The notes: generated by a model not told the origin, from the letters alone. A DNA stretch of 8,201 nucleotides from Deltaproteobacteria bacterium (GCA_030618205.1 JAUXDR010000030.1:1-8201); one strand, 5' to 3'. Shown: positions 1 through 6,568, numbered from the stretch's first letter. Numbers and translations are program-made.

Positions 1-104
1 AAAAACTAAAGGCCAAATATCCGGTAAAGGTCAACAAAGATCTCCTCGCTGAGGATATGCCTGAGGATAAACCACAAGAAAGCACGGCCCCTCCGGAAAA
101 TTAG
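1..104 (+). CDS. C-terminal end of an unidentified protein (5' end outside window)
   Basis: One frame is open from the left edge (first full codon at 3) to a TAG stop at 102-104. It encodes about 33 residues and ends in a hydrophilic, acidic and proline-rich tail (EDMPEDKPQESTAPPEN). The lysine-rich stretch before it (KLKAKYPVKVNKDLL) is compatible with the end of a foldase or SurA-like PpiC protein, but this is only a loose resemblance and I do not assign a function. The codons look like those of the following genes. No start is visible, and the next gene begins 189 bases downstream with its own possible promoter. Confidence is limited because the piece is short. Confidence 0.5.
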   Translation, partial: KLKAKYPVKVNKDLLAEDMPEDKPQESTAPPEN

Positions 105-163
105 GGGAGCCTTTTGCAAGCCGCGATTTTTAGCTTGAGTTTTGCGAGCGGCTAAGGGGCCCT

Positions 164-202
164 GTAGTTCAGGTGGCGACCAAAAATGGCTGCCTGAACT
201 AC
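164..202. repeat. Perfect 10-bp inverted repeat, extendable to a 14-bp hairpin
   Basis: GTAGTTCAGG (164-173) is the exact reverse complement of CCTGAACTAC (193-202). With two G-T pairs and two more G-C pairs the stem extends to 14 bp (164-177 with 189-202) around an 11-base loop. No T-run follows on the + strand, so it is not a textbook intrinsic terminator. It sits between the stop of the partial first gene and ftsH. It could be a factor-assisted terminator, an mRNA-stabilising hairpin or a dispersed palindromic repeat. Confidence 0.7.
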
Positions 203-257
203 GCCTGGATTATTGAATAATATACTTGCTTATGAGCCTTTCGAAATTCACCCTTTC

Positions 258-286
258 TTGACACCTCTTTGACCAGTTCCTACCAT
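258..286 (+). promoter_or_regulatory. Possible sigma-70 promoter for ftsH
   Basis: TTGACA at 258-263 matches the -35 consensus exactly. After 17 bases comes TACCAT at 281-286, which keeps four of six -10 positions. A start site the usual distance downstream would fall at about 293, on or next to the ftsH ATG at 294. The spacing and the -35 box are good and the -10 box is only fair. The assignment comes from pattern alone. Confidence 0.45.
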
Positions 287-293
287 ACAATTC

Positions 294-2255
294 ATGGATA
301 AAGGACGCCGCAGACTAATATTCTCCGCTATCTATTGGATGGTCGGGCTCATTCTTATCTTCAGTCTGCCGAATCTGTGGATTCACATGCAGACAAGAGA
401 GGTTTCCTATTCCCAGTTTAAGGAAATTTTAAGGGAAGGAAAAATTCTTGAAATCCGCATGGATCAGGAAGAAATCCGGGGGATACTTTACACAGGTCGT
501 GCAGCCGGCCTTCAGAGACTACAGGCGAAGCTTCAGGAACCTGAGCAGGAAAAGATCATGGATAACGCCCCGTTGGGAAAGGAAAAACAGCTTTCCCTGC
601 AGGAACTTTTTAGCCGGCTCCGGAAGCTGACTGACCAAAAAGGCGATCTAGTGCTCTTTCGTACCTTAAGAGTTGATGACCCCAAGCTTGTAGAAGAACT
701 GGATGCCAAAGGGGTTGATTATTCAGGAGTGCAGAAGGGTATCCTTGGCCAGCTCTTCTGGGGTACAATCCTGCCGATACTTTTCTGGGTCGGGCTCTGG
801 TTTTTGCTGATCAAGGGCATGGGAAGGCCCGGAGCAGGGCTTCTCTCGTTTGGCAAATCAAAGGCGAAGGTTGCCATGGAGAAAGATACCGGCGTACGGT
901 TCGACGATGTAGCCGGATGCGATGAGTCCAAAGAAGAGCTGAAAGAAGTAGTGGAATTCCTGAAAGAGCCCAAAAAATTCGAGGAATTGGGGGCCAAGAT
1001 ACCCAAAGGGGTGCTTCTTCTGGGTCCGCCGGGGACAGGCAAGACCCTCCTTGCAAGGGCCCTGGCCGGCGAGGCGGAGGTCCCCTTTTACAGCATATCC
1101 GGCTCTGAATTCATTGAAATGTTTGTAGGCGTTGGGGCCGCCCGGGTAAGAGACCTCTTTGACCAGGCCAAGAAGAATACGCCCTGTATAATCTTCATTG
1201 ACGAGCTTGACGCCATAGGAAAATTCCGTGGCGGCGGAATGCTGGGAGGCGGCCATGAGGAAAGGGAGCAGACCCTGAACCAGCTCCTTGTGGAGATGGA
1301 CGGATTTGAGCCCAACCTGGGCGTAATCCTGCTTGCCGCAACCAACCGGCCAGAGGTCCTGGATCCGGCCCTCCTGCGTCCCGGCAGGTTCGATCGCCAG
1401 GTAATACTCGATGCCCCCGACATGAAGGGCAGGGAAGCGATACTCAAAGTCCACTCCCGTGGCAAACCCCTGGCCCCTGGCGTAGATCTTAAAAATATCG
1501 CCCTCAGGACCCCAGGGTTCTCCGGGGCCGATCTTGCAAATATCATGAATGAAGCAGCCCTTCTTGCAGCAAGGCATGGTTCAAAACAGATCACCCAGGC
1601 TTGCGTCGAAGAGGCAGTTGAAAAGGTATTCGCCGGCCCGGAACGAAAGAGCCGGCGTCTTGGAGAAAAGGAGCGCAAACGCGTGGCCTATCATGAGTCT
1701 GGCCATGCCCTTGTGGCATTTCATTGCCCCGATGCCCCGCCGGTCGCCAAGATATCTATCATACCAAGGGGAAAGGCAGCTCTTGGCTACACACTTCAGT
1801 TGCCTGAGGAAGAGCGGTTCCTTATGACCAAGAGCGAACTCCTGGACAAGATCTGTGTAGCCCTTGGGGGACGCGCCGCTGAGAAGATAATTATGGGAGA
1901 GGTGAGTTCCGGGGCACAGAATGACCTGGAAATGGCTACGGAAATAGCCAGAAGCATGATATGCCGCTTTGGAATGGACGAAAAGGTTGGACCAGTGGCC
2001 CTTTCCAGGGAAACCAGTCCCTTTCTGAGGGTACCTGGTTTCCCACAGACCACAGAACCTTTGAGCCCTGAACTTGCCTCAGAAGTGGACAAGCAGGTAC
2101 GACAATTGTTGAGCGAGCAGGATGCCAGGGCTCAAAAAATCTTAGAAGAAAACCGGGACTCCCTTGAGAAGGTGGCAGAGCGCCTGCTCGTAGAAGAGAT
2201 AATGAGCAAAGATGAATTCTGCAAAATCGCAGGAGGAATAGAAGAAAAACAGTAA
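294..2255 (+). CDS. ftsH: ATP-dependent zinc metalloprotease FtsH (membrane AAA protease)
   Basis: A 653-residue membrane-anchored AAA+ protease that unfolds and degrades membrane and cytosolic proteins, normally as a hexamer. Visible parts: TM1 (about 8-30); a periplasmic region (31-150); TM2 (about 151-175); Walker A GPPGTGKT (244-251); pore motif MFVG (276-279); Walker B with D303-E304; second region of homology with arginine fingers (about 348-367, ending RPGRFDRQ); zinc motif HESGH (467-471) and third zinc ligand D544. All catalytic residues are present. HESGH replaces the commoner HEAGH, at a non-ligand position. Compared with E. coli FtsH, the Walker A and zinc motifs lie about 50 residues later because the periplasmic segment is longer, while the tail after the zinc site is about 45 residues shorter. 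The ATG at 294 is the first possible start after an in-frame TGA at 270 and has no Shine-Dalgarno sequence. Identification is firm; which FtsH paralogue it is cannot be told. Confidence 0.97.
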   Translation: MDKGRRRLIFSAIYWMVGLILIFSLPNLWIHMQTREVSYSQFKEILREGKILEIRMDQEEIRGILYTGRAAGLQRLQAKLQEPEQEKIMDNAPLGKEKQLSLQELFSRLRKLTDQKGDLVLFRTLRVDDPKLVEELDAKGVDYSGVQKGILGQLFWGTILPILFWVGLWFLLIKGMGRPGAGLLSFGKSKAKVAMEKDTGVRFDDVAGCDESKEELKEVVEFLKEPKKFEELGAKIPKGVLLLGPPGTGKTLLARALAGEAEVPFYSISGSEFIEMFVGVGAARVRDLFDQAKKNTPCIIFIDELDAIGKFRGGGMLGGGHEEREQTLNQLLVEMDGFEPNLGVILLAATNRPEVLDPALLRPGRFDRQVILDAPDMKGREAILKVHSRGKPLAPGVDLKNIALRTPGFSGADLANIMNEAALLAARHGSKQITQACVEEAVEKVFAGPERKSRRLGEKERKRVAYHESGHALVAFHCPDAPPVAKISIIPRGKAALGYTLQLPEEERFLMTKSELLDKICVALGGRAAEKIIMGEVSSGAQNDLEMATEIARSMICRFGMDEKVGPVALSRETSPFLRVPGFPQTTEPLSPELASEVDKQVRQLLSEQDARAQKILEENRDSLEKVAERLLVEEIMSKDEFCKIAGGIEEKQ

Positions 2256-2272
2256 GGATTACACTTTTTAGA

Positions 2273-2366
2273 CAATTTTGAATTTTGAATGCTGAATTGT
2301 GGAAAAAAATTTAAAAGACATATACCTTAATTCAACATTCAACATTTAGCATTCAACATTTAATTG
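2273..2366. repeat. AT-rich intergenic repeat block with tandem and inverted copies
   Basis: The ftsH-degP gap holds two adjacent 14-base units, CATTCAACATTTAG (2336-2349) and CATTCAACATTTAA (2350-2363), differing at one base. The left side carries the inverted version: TTGAATGCT (2285-2293) is the exact reverse complement of AGCATTCAA (2348-2356). Further partial pairing on both sides (2273-2297 with 2344-2366) gives a long imperfect AT-rich hairpin with a loop of about 46 bases. It may be a dispersed intergenic repeat or a weak transcript end for ftsH. There is no GC-rich stem with a T-run. Confidence 0.6.
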
Positions 2367-2401
2367 TGCGCCACAGATTGGGTTTTTTCAGCGGAATCAG
2401 T

Positions 2402-2407
2402 AAGGAG
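2402..2407 (+). promoter_or_regulatory. Shine-Dalgarno that fixes the degP start
   Basis: AAGGAG lies nine bases before the ATG at 2417. The frame stays open upstream to a GTG at 2366, but that GTG lies at the edge of the intergenic repeat block and would add 17 charged residues ahead of the signal peptide. The ATG at 2417 is therefore preferred. Confidence 0.8.
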
Positions 2408-2416
2408 AAAAACAAA

Positions 2417-3898
2417 ATGCACACAGAGAGCAATCTGAAAACATTTGCACAGTTCAACCTTATCAAAATGTTGGTAACAATACTGCTGATATTGGGTTGT
2501 GCTACAAACAGTTTTGCATCAAATATCGATGACCAGAACATAGCCCTGCTAGACAAGACTGCCAAGGCCTTTGCCGCTGTAGTTAAGAAGGCCATGCCGG
2601 CAGTGGTCTTTGTCCGGGTTGAAAAGACAGTGGAAAGAGGTGGCGCAGCATCGCCCTTTCAGCCTCAGGACCCCTCTGACTTCTTTAATGACCCGTTTTT
2701 TGAGCGTTTTTTCGGCCCCCACTTTCGACCAAAACAGAGAACGCCCAAAAAATTCCAACAGAGAGGGCAGGGATCAGGCTTTATTATCAACAAAGACGGC
2801 TACATCCTCATCAATAACCATATTGTGGGAGATGCTGACCTCATCAAGGTAAAGCTGGCTGACGGCAGGGAGTTTAAGGCCAAGGTGATAGGGACGGATC
2901 CACAATCCGATGTGGCAGTGATAAAGATAGACGCGACAGATCTGCCAGTACTACGCCTGGGCGACTCGGACAAGCTTGAGGTAGGAGAGTGGGTCATAGC
3001 CATAGGTAATCCCTTTGGTCTCAGCCAGACAGTCACTGTAGGCGTAGTCAGCGCCAAGGGCAGAAGCCGCATAGGCATCAACGACTACGAAGACTTTATA
3101 CAGACCGATGCTGCCATAAACCCGGGGAATTCAGGCGGACCACTTGTTAACATCCACGGAGAGGCCATCGGTATGAACACTGCCATATTCTCCAGAAGTG
3201 GCGGTTATATGGGTATAGGTTTTGCCATACCGATAAACATGGCAAAGTCCATTGTGGATCAACTCCTGGAAAAAGGCAAAGTCACCAGGGGATGGCTCGG
3301 AGTGGTCATACAGGATATAGACGAGGAACTCGCTAAGTCCTTTGGCCTGAAAAAGACTGAGGGTGTGCTGGTGGCCGAAGTCTCGGAAGGCTCTCCTGCA
3401 GAAAAAGCAGGCCTGAAACAGGGTGATATCATACTCCGCCTGAACGGCAAAAAGGTTGACGACCTGGGGGAACTCAGAAACAAAATAGCCCTGACTTCAC
3501 CAGGAACCAAGGTAAAAATAGACGTCTTGAGAGACAAAAAACTCAAGACTCTCCAGGTCACTATCGGTGAACAGCCTGTTGGCAAGACCATAGGGACGGC
3601 CCAGCACAAGATCCTGGGTAAACTCGGCCTTGCCGTGCAGGACCTGACCGCGGAGCTGGCAGAACAATTCGGATACCGTGATGGCCAGGGTGTTCTGGTG
3701 GCAGAGGTAGAGCAGAGAAGCCCGGCAGCCCGTGTAGGTATCCGCCCGGGACACCTGATAGAAGAGGTGAACCGCAAGCGGGTTCACAATATGGATGAGT
3801 TTGTAAAGGCCCTGGCACAATCAAAACAGACCAAGAGTGTCCTTTTCAGGATTCGGGACGGCGAGTTCAGCCGTTATGTAGCCATACGTATCGATTAG
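2417..3898 (+). CDS. degP: Periplasmic Do/DegP-type (HtrA) serine protease with two PDZ domains
   Basis: From the ATG at 2417 this is a 493-residue HtrA-family protease/chaperone for misfolded periplasmic proteins. An N-terminal signal peptide is visible (hydrophobic core about 16-30, probable cleavage near SFAS at 32-35). An F/P-rich LA-loop-like segment follows (about 77-112). The trypsin-like domain carries the catalytic triad H135 (INNHIV), D165 (SDVAVIKI) and S239 (NPGNSGGP). PDZ1 spans about 291-384 and PDZ2 about 400-490, so the architecture and length fit DegP/DegQ (Do family) rather than single-PDZ DegS. The gene follows ftsH by 161 bp in the same direction, through an AT-rich repeat; a weak TATACC box at 2321 might serve as -10. 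DegP and DegQ cannot be told apart from sequence alone, so the symbol is a family-level label. A strong hairpin follows the stop codon. Confidence 0.95.
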   Translation: MHTESNLKTFAQFNLIKMLVTILLILGCATNSFASNIDDQNIALLDKTAKAFAAVVKKAMPAVVFVRVEKTVERGGAASPFQPQDPSDFFNDPFFERFFGPHFRPKQRTPKKFQQRGQGSGFIINKDGYILINNHIVGDADLIKVKLADGREFKAKVIGTDPQSDVAVIKIDATDLPVLRLGDSDKLEVGEWVIAIGNPFGLSQTVTVGVVSAKGRSRIGINDYEDFIQTDAAINPGNSGGPLVNIHGEAIGMNTAIFSRSGGYMGIGFAIPINMAKSIVDQLLEKGKVTRGWLGVVIQDIDEELAKSFGLKKTEGVLVAEVSEGSPAEKAGLKQGDIILRLNGKKVDDLGELRNKIALTSPGTKVKIDVLRDKKLKTLQVTIGEQPVGKTIGTAQHKILGKLGLAVQDLTAELAEQFGYRDGQGVLVAEVEQRSPAARVGIRPGHLIEEVNRKRVHNMDEFVKALAQSKQTKSVLFRIRDGEFSRYVAIRID

Positions 3899-3917
3899 AA
3901 CTAAAGGTACCGCAAAT

Positions 3918-3956
3918 GGCTCGGGGTCAGGGAAAACCTGGCCTCGGGTCTTTTTT
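3918..3956 (+). terminator. Rho-independent terminator after degP, directly ahead of the hisD RBS
   Basis: Bases 3918-3931 pair with 3937-3950 to give a 14-bp GC-rich stem including several G-T pairs, with a GAAAA loop (3932-3936), followed immediately by six T residues (3951-3956). It lies 20 bases after the degP stop. The AGGAG of hisD begins at 3957, the base after the T-run, so a transcript of hisD coming from upstream must read through it. It may therefore act as an attenuator as well as a terminator. Confidence 0.85.
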
Positions 3957-3961
3957 AGGAG
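3957..3961 (+). promoter_or_regulatory. hisD ribosome binding site
   Basis: AGGAG sits nine bases before the hisD ATG at 3971 and abuts the T-run of the upstream terminator. No base is left between the two elements for a separate promoter. Confidence 0.8.
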
Positions 3962-3970
3962 ACCTAAAAA

Positions 3971-5272
3971 ATGCTGAAACCTGTTCATTATAATACTGCT
4001 GAGGGGAAAAACCGGGTGGAATCTTTGATTAACCGCCAATTTGAGATCTCCTCACAACATGAGACCAGGGTAAAGGAGATACTTGAACAGGTAAGAAGCA
4101 AAGGAGACCAGGCTGTAGTTCAATACACAAGGCAGTATGACGCCCCTGATTTTGAAATCAAAGACCTGGCAGTATCCCAACAAGAGTTAAAAGACGCCTA
4201 TTCAAGGGTAGACAACGATTTCCTGTCAAGCATCAAGAAAGCCATCTCCAATATTGAAGAATTCCATATGCATCAGAAGCCAAAGTCATGGATAATGACA
4301 AGGGAAGACGGCGCCATACTGGGACAAATGATACGGCCTGTGGATGCTGCCGGATTGTATGTCCCCGGAGGCAAGGGGGGTGAAACTCCGCTGGTCTCTT
4401 CTGTTCTTATGAATGCAATCCCTGCCAAAATTGCAGGAGTCAAACGGATTGTGATCACCACACCGCCCGACAAGCACGGGGCCGTTAACCCTCACTTGCT
4501 GGTAGCAGTCTCAGAAGTGGGAGTAAGTGAAATCTACAAGATGGGAAGCGCCTGGGCCATCGGTGCCCTGGCCTTTGGAACAAAGACAGTGGCCCCTGTA
4601 GACGTAGTAGTGGGACCAGGTAACGTCTATGTGACCCTGGCCAAGAAGATGATAGCAGGTATTGTTGGGATCGACATGGTGGCAGGACCCAGTGAGGTAC
4701 TTATTATAGCAGATGAAGGTGCACCGTCAGAGTTCGTGGCTGCTGATATCCTCTCTCAGGCAGAGCACGACCCTATGGCGACCGCCGTGCTGATTACTAC
4801 ATCGACAAGGCTTGCTGAAGAGGTACCTGCGGAGTTGAAACGCCAACTTGAAAAGCTGGAAAGGCAGGAGACTGCAACCGAGTCCTTGAAGACAAACGGC
4901 CTGTTACTGAAAGTTGATGACCTTGAGACAGCTACTGAGATAGCAAACAGAATCGGACCAGAGCACTTGGAATTGTTGGTCTCAGACCCGTGGGGACTGC
5001 TCCCAAAGATCCGTCACGCAGGAGCAATATTCATGGGTAACGCTACACCGGAGCCCATAGGAGACTATATTGCCGGGCCTAACCACGTACTCCCCACCAT
5101 GGGTACAGCACGGTTTTCTTCAGCCCTTGGTGTGGAGACCTTCCTTAAGAATTCAAGTATAATCTCCTATTCCCAGGAGGCATTTCAAAAGGATGCTGAT
5201 GACGTAATCCGTCTGGCAGAAATCGAAGGCCTTACGGCCCATGCCCGGTCCATCAGGGTGCGACAAGGATAA
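3971..5272 (+). CDS. hisD: Histidinol dehydrogenase
   Basis: A 433-residue NAD- and zinc-dependent enzyme that catalyses the last two steps of histidine biosynthesis, oxidising L-histidinol to L-histidinal and then to L-histidine in the cytoplasm. Family signatures are clear: GLYVPGGKGG near 128-137, VVVGPGN (212-218), IDMVAGPSEVL (234-244), SQAEHDP (262-268), GPEHLEL (329-335), GDYIAGPNHVLPT (364-376) and the C-terminal AHARSIRVR (423-431). By family alignment the zinc ligands are Q263, H266, D365 and H424, and the general acid/base pair is E331-H332; all are present. Length is normal for the family. The start has a good RBS, and the gene is full length. No other his gene is in the window, so it is separated from the rest of the pathway here. 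Its transcription must come through, or start within, the upstream degP region. Confidence 0.97.
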   Translation: MLKPVHYNTAEGKNRVESLINRQFEISSQHETRVKEILEQVRSKGDQAVVQYTRQYDAPDFEIKDLAVSQQELKDAYSRVDNDFLSSIKKAISNIEEFHMHQKPKSWIMTREDGAILGQMIRPVDAAGLYVPGGKGGETPLVSSVLMNAIPAKIAGVKRIVITTPPDKHGAVNPHLLVAVSEVGVSEIYKMGSAWAIGALAFGTKTVAPVDVVVGPGNVYVTLAKKMIAGIVGIDMVAGPSEVLIIADEGAPSEFVAADILSQAEHDPMATAVLITTSTRLAEEVPAELKRQLEKLERQETATESLKTNGLLLKVDDLETATEIANRIGPEHLELLVSDPWGLLPKIRHAGAIFMGNATPEPIGDYIAGPNHVLPTMGTARFSSALGVETFLKNSSIISYSQEAFQKDADDVIRLAEIEGLTAHARSIRVRQG

Positions 5273-5319
5273 CGGCTCAACAGATGGTTCGGGTTTCCAG
5301 GGCCGCTCGCCCCTGCCCG

Positions 5320-5664
5320 TCAATCTTGAACGCCTTGTTCGCTGTAGGGCAATGAATTATGGTGGAGAATACGATGTGGGAAGGGTTTTACCTTTTGCCA
5401 TTCCTTTGATGCAGTCTCTGCATGCCATAAATCATAGTTTTTCTGTAAAGTAAGCCAAAAATCAGCTGTGGTGTCAAAGGCACGGGATAAGCGCAAAGCC
5501 ATATCTGGTGTAATGGCTCCTCTTTCATTTATGATCTTAGATAATGTTTTCCTGGAAACACCGAGAGTATCAGCCATATCCTTGATTGTTATGGACAGAG
5601 GTAAAAGATAATCTTCTTTTATAATGTTGCCAGGGTGCGTTGGGCGTCTAATCATTTTTCTCAT
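5320..5664 (-). CDS. higA: HigA-type antitoxin (XRE helix-turn-helix)
   Basis: A 114-residue HigA/VapI-like antitoxin and DNA-binding autorepressor. The family pattern is clear: the opening THPGNIIKEDYLLPL (9-23), a helix-turn-helix around 27-48 (DMADTLGVSRKTLSKIINE), then ITPDMALRLSRAF (51-63) and the diagnostic FWLTLQKNYDLW (69-80). The ATG at 5664 follows an AGGA (5674-5677) that overlaps the TAG stop of the higB remnant, so the two genes were translationally coupled in toxin-antitoxin order. The gene is intact and about 10-15 residues longer than many relatives. It converges on hisD with a 47-bp gap. In the family HigA binds HigB and represses the operon promoter; here the toxin and the expected promoter region are damaged, so it is probably an orphan antitoxin. 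Confidence 0.9.
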   Translation of the reverse strand: MRKMIRRPTHPGNIIKEDYLLPLSITIKDMADTLGVSRKTLSKIINERGAITPDMALRLSRAFDTTADFWLTLQKNYDLWHAETASKEWQKVKPFPHRILHHNSLPYSEQGVQD

Positions 5665-5675
5665 TATTATTGTTC

Positions 5676-5897
5676 CTAATGATAATCATCGTAATCAACA
5701 ATATAGGCGTCGCCGTCAATAAATTTAAAAAAGACTCTCCAGTTGCCGGATACTTTTACTGCATGAAGGCCCTTTTTGTCGCCGCTTAGCTGGTGAAGAA
5801 AAGAACCTGGATAATTCATATCTTTTATTTAGTATGCGGCATTAAGTCGGTCAAGAATTCTTGAAAGCCTTTTTGCGTGATCGGGGTTAAGAGCGCC
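5676..5897 (-). pseudogene. higB: HigB-type toxin remnant (RelE/ParE superfamily), nonsense mutation and lost 5' end
   Basis: Directly upstream of higA on the same strand, one frame reads GALNPDHAKRLSRILDRLNAAY, then a TAA (5829-5831), then IKDMNYPGSFLHQLSG...KVSGNWRVFFKF...GDAYIVDYDDYH to a TAG at 5676. Both halves match the HigB killer-protein pattern (HAKRL..ILD.LNAA, DMN.PG..LH.L.GD, SGNWR..F.F..GDAY.VDY.DYH) in one uninterrupted frame, so the TAA looks like a single substitution in a sense codon. Roughly the first 20 residues of a normal HigB and its start codon are missing; IS110 transposase sequence takes their place. An in-frame ATG at 5819 could yield only a 47-residue C-terminal piece. 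In the family HigB is a ribosome-dependent mRNA endonuclease; this copy should be inactive. The end near 5897 is approximate. Confidence 0.85.
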
Positions 5898-6242
5898 TGG
5901 GTTTTTGTGATGGAGTTTTTAGGATGGCGCAAGTTCAAGAATCGTCGTCAATTGGCGTCGTTGGCTGGTTTGTCACCTACCCCATATGATAGTGGAGGCA
6001 GTCGCCGGGAACAGGGGATAAGCAAGGCGGGTAACCGCCGTGTACGTTCAATGCTGATTGAAATTTCCTGGATTTGGTTAAGATATCAACCTGGGAGCAA
6101 GTTGAGTTTACGGTTCAATAAGAGGTTTGCTAATGGCGGTAAACGTATGAGGCGGATCGGTATAGTAGCTGTTGCACGTAAGTTATTGATGTGGAAGATG
6201 TTGGAATACGGAGAGATTCCGGATGGTGCTGTTGTTAAGTAA
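5877..6242 (+). pseudogene. IS110-family transposase, C-terminal fragment
   Basis: About 121 residues of the Transposase_20 (C-terminal) part of an IS110/IS1111-type DEDD transposase. Recognisable blocks are IGVKSAWVFVMEFLGWRKF (about 2-20), RRQLASLAGLSPTPYDSGGS (about 24-43), the hallmark GISKAGNRRVR (47-57) and RRIGIVAVARKLL (about 91-103), ending IPDGAVVK. A complete enzyme has about 330-400 residues with an N-terminal DEDD RuvC-like domain, all of which is missing here. The GTG at 5877 is only where the frame can begin; the frame opens at 5865 after a TGA, and the true homology probably starts near 5880, so this is not a real start. The upstream sequence is antisense to the higB remnant. 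Non-functional by itself. Confidence 0.88.
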
Positions 6243-6415
6243 AGAAAGTATATTTTTATACATATGATATATGTTGAAATCTTTTTAATATAGCTGGTAA
6301 AGGCGCCCGTGGACATCCTTGGTTAGTAAAGGTGATCGTTGTTATAGATGGGGCGTTTTAATAGAGTTTCTTCTTCCGCCACCAAGGCATATGCAGTATC
6401 AGCCAACAGGCAGGT
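5877..6415 (+). mobile_element. IS110-family insertion sequence remnant (3' part)
   Basis: This covers the transposase fragment plus about 170 bases after its stop (6243-6415) that hold no gene. I read the latter as the 3' non-coding end of the element. It contains a 7-bp inverted repeat, CCTTGGT (6317-6323) with ACCAAGG (6381-6387), enclosing about 57 bases. Elements of the IS1111 subgroup carry a guide (bridge/seek) RNA downstream of the transposase, so this stretch could be the remains of one; that is inference. The left boundary is a junction with higB near 5880-5897, and the right boundary is set by the start of intron homology at 6416. True IS ends were not identified. Confidence 0.6.
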
Positions 6416-6557
6416 GAAGAAAGCCGGAGTACAAAAGCTATGAGCCAAGCCTGCCCCTGACTCGATCCGGGGAGCAGAAACCTCATATAAGGCCGGACAC
6501 CCCTGGGTGAGTCAGCACAAGATGACAAAGCCATGTGGTTCAGGGGACACGGTCCCC
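6416..6557 (+). mobile_element. Group II intron domain I fragment (direct repeat, copy A)
   Basis: This stretch repeats 8017-8157 almost exactly, offset by 1601 bases, with only a handful of substitutions and one single-base indel near 6542. The shared block has the look of group II intron domain I (GAAGAAAGCCGGAG, then CCTCATATAAGGCCGG and GGGTGAGTCAGCACAA). The intron's 5' start is missing on the left, where IS110 sequence adjoins, and everything 3' of about 6557 is missing on the right, where only 11 bases separate it from the stop codon of the minus-strand nuclease gene. It is a dead internal piece. Confidence 0.8.
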
Positions 6558-6568
6558 CAGTTTTCCCA

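Noticed and set aside
160..202. tRNA-like text (TAGTTCAGGTGG resembles a D-arm)
   Set aside because: No acceptor stem, anticodon arm or T-arm can be built around it. The similarity comes from the inverted repeat.
858..1577. Minus-strand open frame of 239 codons inside ftsH
   Set aside because: It is fully antisense to the conserved AAA domain, has no RBS, and its peptide resembles no family. The long frame is a by-product of ftsH codon use.
2336..2363. CRISPR-like tandem repeat
   Set aside because: There are only two adjacent 14-base units and no spacers, so it is a simple tandem repeat.
2366..2416. Upstream GTG start for degP
   Set aside because: It would place 17 charged residues before the signal peptide and begins within the repeat block. 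The ATG at 2417 has a well-spaced AAGGAG.
5298..5315. CAGGG/CCCTG hairpin between hisD and higA as a terminator
   Set aside because: The stem is five base pairs with an eight-base loop and no T-run on either strand, too weak to support.
5676..5819. 47-codon small gene starting at the ATG at 5819
   Set aside because: It is the C-terminal half of the higB toxin after the nonsense codon and has no convincing RBS. It is annotated as part of the pseudogene.
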